Below are positions 8,662-13,285 of a DNA stretch of 15,570 nucleotides, piece after piece. Both the position numbers and the translations under genes were made by a program. The DNA comes from Sphingomonas sp. CCH9-E2 (GTDB lineage: Bacteria > Pseudomonadota > Alphaproteobacteria > Sphingomonadales > Sphingomonadaceae), in contig NZ_LSJM01000094.1 of NCBI RefSeq assembly GCF_001557215.1, positions 1 to 15,570 on the forward strand. Direction: 5' to 3'. The notes under the pieces are model-generated. The model was not told the DNA's origin. It worked only from the letters and a program-made list of their open reading frames with translations, and ran no database searches. How positions within the stretch are numbered: position 1 is the first letter of the stretch; every line of letters starts with the position of its first letter.

Positions 8662-9821
8662 CACGACAGGCTCTTTCGAAACGCGCCCAGACGTTCGACC
8701 GCGGCATCCAGCGTGTCAGCGCCCTTCGCGAAACAGAGGCGGACATAGCCCGTCAGCGGCGCCCGGGCATAGAAGGAACTGATCGGGATCGCCGCGACGC
8801 CGGCCTCGGGGATCGACCGCTCGCAGAAGCTCTGGTCGTCCAGCGCGATCCCCGACGCGGCGAGATCGATCGTCACGAACCAGGTCGCGGCACTGGGCAG
8901 CACGGCATAGCCCGCATCCTGCAGCCCGGCGATCAGGCGGGCCCGGCCCGGCTGATAGCGCGCGCGGTGCGCGGCGTGCCAGGCGGCGGGAAGGTCCAGC
9001 CCCTCCGCCACCGCCCATTGCAGCATCGGCGGGGTGGTGAAGGTCAGGAACTGGTGGCTGGCCCCGATCTGCGCGATCAGCTCCGGCGCGGCGCAGGCCC
9101 AGCCGACCTTCCACCCGGTCAGCGAAAAAATCTTGCCCGCCGACCCGATCTTGACCGTGTGGTCGCGCAGGCCGGGAATGGCGAGCGGCGAGACATGGCC
9201 GGCGCCGTCGAACTGCATCGCCTCCCACACCTCATCGCACAGCAGGATCACGCCGTGCCGCTGCGCCCAGGTCGCGATGGCCTCCAGCGTCGCCCGGTCG
9301 ATCCGGCTGCCCGCCGGATTGTTGGGCGTGTTGAGGATCAACATCCGCGTCCGCGCACTCGTCGCCGCGAACAGCGCGTCGAGCGGCAGCGTCCAGGCCG
9401 GCGGGGTCAGATCGACGAACCGCGCAACGCCCCCGGCACGCTGCACCAGCGGGACATAGGCGTCATAGAGCGGCTGGACCAGAATGACCTCATCCCCCGG
9501 GCGGACCAGCGCCAGGATCGCGGCCGCCAGCGCCTCTGTCGCGCCGGAGGTGACGAGCACCGCGTCCTCGGCAAGCTCAAGCCCCTGTTCGCGGGCATAA
9601 AAGGCCGCGATCGCCTGTCGCAGCCGGGGCAGGCCGCGCATCGGGGGATATTGGTTGCTGTGCCCGCTGAGCGCGGATTGCGCGGCGGCGATCAGCTCGG
9701 GCGGCTCGGGCAGGTCGGGAAAGCCCTGTCCAAGGTTGATCGCGCCGCTCGCCGCGGCGGCGCGTGACATGCGTTCGAAGATGGTCGTCGCGGGCGCCGC
9801 GAGTCCCTCAATCACCGTCAT
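8661..9821 (-). CDS. PLP aminotransferase of methionine salvage (MtnE/YbdL-like)
   Basis: This is a fold-type I, class I/II aminotransferase. From its position at the head of the mtn operon it very probably transaminates 2-oxo-4-methylthiobutanoate to methionine, the last step of the pathway. The 386 residues include the conserved N-terminal INLGQGFPDLP, the Y in SNQYPPMRG, NTPNNPAG at 164-171, D196 in LLCDEVWE (pyridoxal nitrogen), the Schiff-base lysine K230 in SAGKIFSLTGWK, and the substrate-carboxylate arginine R361. This pattern resembles methionine aminotransferase YbdL and kynurenine aminotransferase-like enzymes, so amino-donor range is uncertain and I give no symbol. The ATG at 9821 gives the usual N-terminus; the frame continues to 9998 with Arg/Ala-rich codons judged non-coding. 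It overlaps mtnB by a few bases. Confidence 0.92.
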   Translation of the reverse strand: MTVIEGLAAPATTIFERMSRAAAASGAINLGQGFPDLPEPPELIAAAQSALSGHSNQYPPMRGLPRLRQAIAAFYAREQGLELAEDAVLVTSGATEALAAAILALVRPGDEVILVQPLYDAYVPLVQRAGGVARFVDLTPPAWTLPLDALFAATSARTRMLILNTPNNPAGSRIDRATLEAIATWAQRHGVILLCDEVWEAMQFDGAGHVSPLAIPGLRDHTVKIGSAGKIFSLTGWKVGWACAAPELIAQIGASHQFLTFTTPPMLQWAVAEGLDLPAAWHAAHRARYQPGRARLIAGLQDAGYAVLPSAATWFVTIDLAASGIALDDQSFCERSIPEAGVAAIPISSFYARAPLTGYVRLCFAKGADTLDAAVERLGAFRKSLS

Positions 9822-9879
9822 AAGTCGCGCGCATCCGTGCCGAGCCGAATCCCGTAGGGCTGCGCCGTCATACGCAGAC

Positions 9880-9893
9880 GCGGACCGGTCCGC
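9880..9893. promoter_or_regulatory. Perfect 14-bp palindrome upstream of the mtn operon
   Basis: GCGGACCGGTCCGC is fully self-complementary and centred about 65 bases upstream of the aminotransferase ATG. A dimeric regulator could use it as an operator for the methionine-salvage operon. No regulator gene is nearby and the site occurs once in the region, so the assignment is inference. Confidence 0.35.
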
Positions 9894-10054
9894 ACCAAGT
9901 TTTGCGCGGCGGATGGCGGGGAAAACGGGCGCAGCGCCGAACCGGGCCGCGCGGCGGCGCATGGCCGGATCGGCGGGCGGCGGCGCGGAAGTTTGCACTG
10001 GCTTTACGCTGTCGTGCAGTCCGGCACGGTACGGGTGGGGCCGGAGAGGGCTAA

Positions 10055-10186
10055 CGCGAAACTGACGAAGTTACGCGGAACGCGCTGCATCCTGTCAGCT
10101 TGCGCCGGGTTGCGGGCGGATGGTGCCGGGGCGGGGCTGACGAAGCTGACAAATATGCGCGTGTGTCAGGCGGGGTGTCAGCTTCG
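10055..10186. repeat. Cluster of CTGACGAAG / TGTCAGCTT repeats with hairpins
   Basis: CTGACGAAG occurs at 10062-10070 and 10137-10145, and TGTCAGCTT at 10093-10101 and 10176-10184, with an extra TGTCAG at 10164-10169. CGAAGCTGACA (10141-10151) is a perfect 11-bp inverted repeat of TGTCAGCTTCG (10176-10186) with a 24-base loop. CGCGAAACT (10055-10063) pairs with AGTTACGCG (10069-10077) with one mismatch and a five-base loop. Several of these arms compete for one another, so alternative folds are possible. It may be a small RNA, a tandem operator or an intergenic repeat family; nothing decides between these. Confidence 0.55.
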
Positions 10187-10294
10187 GACCACGGACAGCG
10201 CGGGTCCGGCGGCGGGGCGATCGACGGGGTCAAAGAGCGGTCGAAATGCGACCGGGGAATGAGAACATATCGGGTCCAACATTGCAAGCGGGGA

Positions 10295-10321
10295 AGGGCG
10301 CTCCGGCCGGCTGGACGCCCT
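10295..10321 (-). terminator. Hairpin downstream of the exported-protein cassette
   Basis: AGGGCG (10295-10300) pairs with CGCCCT (10316-10321), and TCC/GGA pairs inside it after a one-base bulge. It starts 48 bases beyond the stop of the minus-strand gene ending at 10369. Only a short pyrimidine stretch, CTTCCCC, overlaps and follows its distal end on the minus strand, so it is a weak candidate terminator. Confidence 0.35.
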
Positions 10322-10368
10322 CGATCGTTCAGGCGCGAGCCCCGTCTGCCATGACTTCAACCGCCGCC

Positions 10369-11433
10369 CTACGCCACCCGGTAGGTCGCGCAGGCCGAGA
10401 TGTTGCCATTTCCGAAGGGTCCTCCCACTGCCGGTCCGTTTGCCCAAAGCCGATAGGTCCCGGCCGGGATGGAATAGCGCGTCGCGCCAAGCTTATATTC
10501 GGCACCGGTCCCCAGGTTGCGCATGAACAGCCGGGTGTGACCCGACACGTGGACCTGAATCTCGGGCCATCGCAGCGTGATCGTTACCGACTGGGCATTG
10601 CCGTAGACGTCCAAAGTGGCGCAGACGGTCTGCAGTTGCGGCAGTGGCGTGGGCGTGGGTTTCGGTTTCGGCGCCGGGGTGGGCTTTGGCTTCGGGCTCG
10701 GCGCGGGTGTCGGTTTGGGCGTCGGCCTGATCGTGCCGGAACCAGGCAGGGGGGATGGCCTGGGCATCGGCGTCGGCGTTGTCACGGGCGCATCGACACA
10801 CCGTCCGGCCACGCGCTTCTTGCAAAGATATGCCCGACCGGCCGGTGGTGACTCGATCATTGCTTGTGGTCGAGGTGCAGGGTCTACAGAAAAGCCCGGC
10901 AGCGGCTTGCCGTCCTGCACGCCACCCGTGCAGCGAACCCCGCCGCCGCGATCGACGAGGCATGTTCCGGGCGAGTTCTGCTGAAACTGGCGTCTGATCG
11001 ACACTTCTGGAGCTTCGAAGCGCGAAGCGCCGGAACCTTGTGTGCGGCGTGTTGCAGGTGGCGCGCCCGTCGGCCCGCCGCTGCCCCGGCCAGCAACCAC
11101 GAGGCGGGTCGCGGGCCCGCACGTGCCGCAGTGGCGCAGGGCGTTGGCGCGCCCTTCCTCAATCTCGGCATCGGTAGCGCGCATCGTGCACTTCGGTGCG
11201 GAACCCGCTGGTACCAAACCGGCAGCTTCCAGTTCGGCAGCATAAGCGGGGCCGTAGGAGGCACGTTCGGCCACGGGCCCGACCGACCGAACCGGGGACA
11301 TGTAGAGAATGTCCGAACTCACATTGTGCAGCGTGCAATAATAGACACTGAGCGGCGTTTGCGCAGGCGTCGACGGTGTGCCCGCCCATAGCAGCACAAG
11401 TGCAGCCAGCAGCATGAAGGCGAATCGGCGCAT
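10369..11433 (-). CDS. Exported Cys-rich protein with Pro/Lys/Thr linker
   Basis: I do not recognise this 354-residue protein. Residues 1-24 form a signal peptide (hydrophobic FMLLAALVLLWAG, cut near STPAQ). The mature N-terminal domain (about 28-105) has the pattern YYCTLHNVSSDILYMSP and four cysteines (33, 82, 102, 105). A second Cys-containing part runs to about 215 (158, 168, 204, 212). Residues 220-266 are a low-complexity linker of PTPKP/PKPKPTP units, and the C-terminal domain (268-354) is predicted beta-rich with cysteines at 271 and 348. The ten cysteines suggest disulphides in the periplasm or outside the cell, and the linker looks like a wall- or polymer-spanning spacer. It starts 16 bases after the gene before it, with GGGAGA as ribosome binding site, so the two form an operon. 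Confidence 0.82.
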   Translation of the reverse strand: MRRFAFMLLAALVLLWAGTPSTPAQTPLSVYYCTLHNVSSDILYMSPVRSVGPVAERASYGPAYAAELEAAGLVPAGSAPKCTMRATDAEIEEGRANALRHCGTCGPATRLVVAGRGSGGPTGAPPATRRTQGSGASRFEAPEVSIRRQFQQNSPGTCLVDRGGGVRCTGGVQDGKPLPGFSVDPAPRPQAMIESPPAGRAYLCKKRVAGRCVDAPVTTPTPMPRPSPLPGSGTIRPTPKPTPAPSPKPKPTPAPKPKPTPTPLPQLQTVCATLDVYGNAQSVTITLRWPEIQVHVSGHTRLFMRNLGTGAEYKLGATRYSIPAGTYRLWANGPAVGGPFGNGNISACATYRVA

Positions 11434-11449
11434 CGCGTCTCCCGTTCGC

Positions 11450-13096
11450 TCAGCGCGCGGTTTCGTAAAAGTTTATCGCGACCTTGGCGGAATCCGTAAA
11501 CGCGGCATAAGTCCGATCACTATCAGCCTGGCTGTAGCCCTGCCTGATCGCATTCAAATACATCCAGTAATAATTATAGGCTCCAGCACAGAGCGAATGG
11601 AGCTGAACATCCGGCCCCTTCGAATTCTGCTGGAAGTATTGCTTGTAGTTGTCGACGGTATAGCCCCGGCAGGCTGGATGCCCCGACAGGATATTGGGGC
11701 GCGCAGCATAGCCCTTTCCAGCTGGTGCTGCCGAGCCTGCGGGTGCCGAAGGAGCGCCGCCGCCGGATGCGCTGGCAGGGTTTCCGCGAATCGCGCCGAG
11801 GATTGACTGCCCGCCCGGAGAGGCTCCGGTCGGGTCCATTGCAATGCCGGTTTCCTTGGTCAGTGCGTTCGTGAGCAGGTTGGCACCCGTCGTCGCCACC
11901 ATGACCTCTCCGACCCGGCCGAGGGTCGCGAGCAATCCGCCCCCTTTCTTCTTTGCGGGCTCAGGAGGCGCGGGAGGAGCAGCCTGCTGCACAGCGACCT
12001 GCTCGGCCCGGTCGGGAGCCGCGGGTGGCGCGATCGGCACCGCCACTTGCAGCGCTTCGCTCGATACGATGGCACCACTCGTCGCCATCAACTGAATGGG
12101 GACGGTGGGAACTCCGCCAACCGCGCTTTGCACGAGAATATTCTCGTCCGGTATCCAGCTTTCGCCCTTCCGCTTATGCGTGACGAGTTGATAGCTGGTC
12201 GCGTCGATCAGCTTGCGGGTGGTGCGAATCTTGTTGCTCGACGCCGTCGCAACGATGGCGCCGTCCTCAAGGCTATAGCGATATTCGCCTCCGGCTCCGG
12301 TGCCCGTCAACGCTCCACTTGCGGGGTCGAGCGTCACGATCTCCTGATAGCTCTCCCCCTTTCGCGACGCATTATGGGTGACGACGAGCGATTTTCCGGG
12401 TTCGCGCCAGCGATATTCCGAGACGTAATCCGATTTGCCCGATCGCCACTTCCAGTCGGTGCCTGCCAATTGGACAAACGGCCCCCAGACCTTGGCCAGC
12501 TCCGCCTGCTCGGCGCGTTGGGCTGCCTGCGCTGCCGCAATTCGGCCGAGTTGCTCAGGCAATTCGGCTGAGCTGAGCTTACGCCATTCGACGCTTGCGC
12601 CCGGCCGGGTCGCGCCGTTCACGGTGATCTCGCTATCGACGAAGATCCGTTCAGGAGTTAGCCTGAGCGTTCGCCGCGTAATCGTCGCGCCGACTGCCTC
12701 GGCTTCGATCAGAACGCCTGCGCGCGGCATTTCCAGCACATATTGACGTTGCATTGCGGAGGTCGGCTGCACGGTTACCCGGGTAAGCGACAGTCCATTG
12801 GGTGCGAGCCGGACTTCGTCGATTTGCGGCTCCGTTTCGGACCGCGAATAGGTTTCAATGGCGAGGATCTCATTGCGCAGCTTCCAGCGATACTGGATGA
12901 CGTCGCCGGATTTTTCATCGAGCCATGCAGTTCCTGCGAGCGGTGTCAGCGGACCCCAAATCTGTGAGGCGGCGGGAACGGCAGCTGCCGCAACGGGTCG
13001 CTTTCCACCCTTGCGCCGCTGCGCGCTTGCATCATCGGAAGCCATCACAAGATTGGCGCTCGCCACGATCGCGAGCGCGGGTATCCACCGCTTCAT
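11450..13096 (-). CDS. Exported protein with two tandem WGPxxxLAGTxW domains
   Basis: This 548-residue protein is not recognised. The signal peptide covers residues 1-25 (ending ASA). Two similar beta-rich domains follow, beginning WGPLTPLAGTAW at 47-58 and WGPFVQLAGTDW at 204-215, each with a YRW motif about 12-14 residues later (69-71, 228-230). They look like an internal duplication of about 157 residues with a lipocalin-like flavour. They are joined by an Ala/Gln/Glu helix (about 178-203). After a Pro/Ala-rich linker (352-380) comes KKKGGGLLATLGRVGEVMV, a possibly amphipathic segment, then a Gly/Ala/Ser/Pro-rich stretch and a C-terminal domain (472-548) with two cysteines (476, 503) and many Tyr residues. 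It is first in a two-gene unit with the Cys-rich exported protein, which suggests a joint envelope role. Confidence 0.82.
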   Translation of the reverse strand: MKRWIPALAIVASANLVMASDDASAQRRKGGKRPVAAAAVPAASQIWGPLTPLAGTAWLDEKSGDVIQYRWKLRNEILAIETYSRSETEPQIDEVRLAPNGLSLTRVTVQPTSAMQRQYVLEMPRAGVLIEAEAVGATITRRTLRLTPERIFVDSEITVNGATRPGASVEWRKLSSAELPEQLGRIAAAQAAQRAEQAELAKVWGPFVQLAGTDWKWRSGKSDYVSEYRWREPGKSLVVTHNASRKGESYQEIVTLDPASGALTGTGAGGEYRYSLEDGAIVATASSNKIRTTRKLIDATSYQLVTHKRKGESWIPDENILVQSAVGGVPTVPIQLMATSGAIVSSEALQVAVPIAPPAAPDRAEQVAVQQAAPPAPPEPAKKKGGGLLATLGRVGEVMVATTGANLLTNALTKETGIAMDPTGASPGGQSILGAIRGNPASASGGGAPSAPAGSAAPAGKGYAARPNILSGHPACRGYTVDNYKQYFQQNSKGPDVQLHSLCAGAYNYYWMYLNAIRQGYSQADSDRTYAAFTDSAKVAINFYETAR

Positions 13097-13124
13097 TCCA
13101 GACTGCCCCCAAGTCTAACCGACC

Positions 13125-13156
13125 GCGTTTCGCGAATAGCTCGTCTTGCGAAAAGC
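13125..13156. promoter_or_regulatory. Imperfect inverted repeat upstream of exported cassette
   Basis: GCGTTTCGC (13125-13133) is an inverted copy, with one mismatch, of GCGAAAAGC (13148-13156), separated by 14 bases. It lies 29-60 bases upstream of the ATG at 13096, where an operator for the two-gene cassette would be expected. No convincing -35/-10 pair accompanies it. The rest of the 189-base gap to mfd shows nothing else that I can support. Confidence 0.3.
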
Positions 13157-13285
13157 GCTCTATCTTCCCCGAATCAAAGGCAATTTACACGCGCAATGAA
13201 GAGCGAAAGTCAACTGACAGACCTGATATGGGACACGCGATGCGGTTACACCGAGGTTAGATGCGGCTGCGCAGCGCGAGACCCC

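Larger units (their letters stand above)
9822..10368. other. 547-base non-coding region with dyads and repeats
   Basis: I see no convincing gene here: the open frames overlap each other, lack ribosome binding sites and resemble nothing known. It contains, from left to right, a perfect 14-bp palindrome upstream of the mtn operon, a cluster of repeated CTGACGAAG and TGTCAGCTT motifs with hairpin potential, and a hairpin that could end the exported-protein transcript coming from the right. The mtn promoter must lie here, but I found no clear -35/-10 pair. I also did not recognise a SAM-type riboswitch. Confidence 0.6.

Noticed and set aside
9822..9900. SAM-type riboswitch before the methionine-salvage operon
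   Set aside because: I looked for known SAM-II and SAM/SAH core sequences in the minus-strand leader and saw no match.
9822..9998. N-terminal extension of the aminotransferase from an upstream ATG at 9998
   Set aside because: The 59 extra codons are Arg/Ala-rich and unlike family members, and they would cover the palindrome; the ATG at 9821 gives the normal N-terminus.
10616..10984. Glycine-rich plus-strand frame (GVGFGFGAG-type repeats)
   Set aside because: It is the complement of the Pro/Lys/Thr spacer of the minus-strand exported protein; the repeats explain its look of a structural protein.
13262..13280. Terminator behind mfd formed by the GCTGCGCAGC palindrome
   Set aside because: The palindrome has no loop long enough for a stable hairpin and no T run follows.
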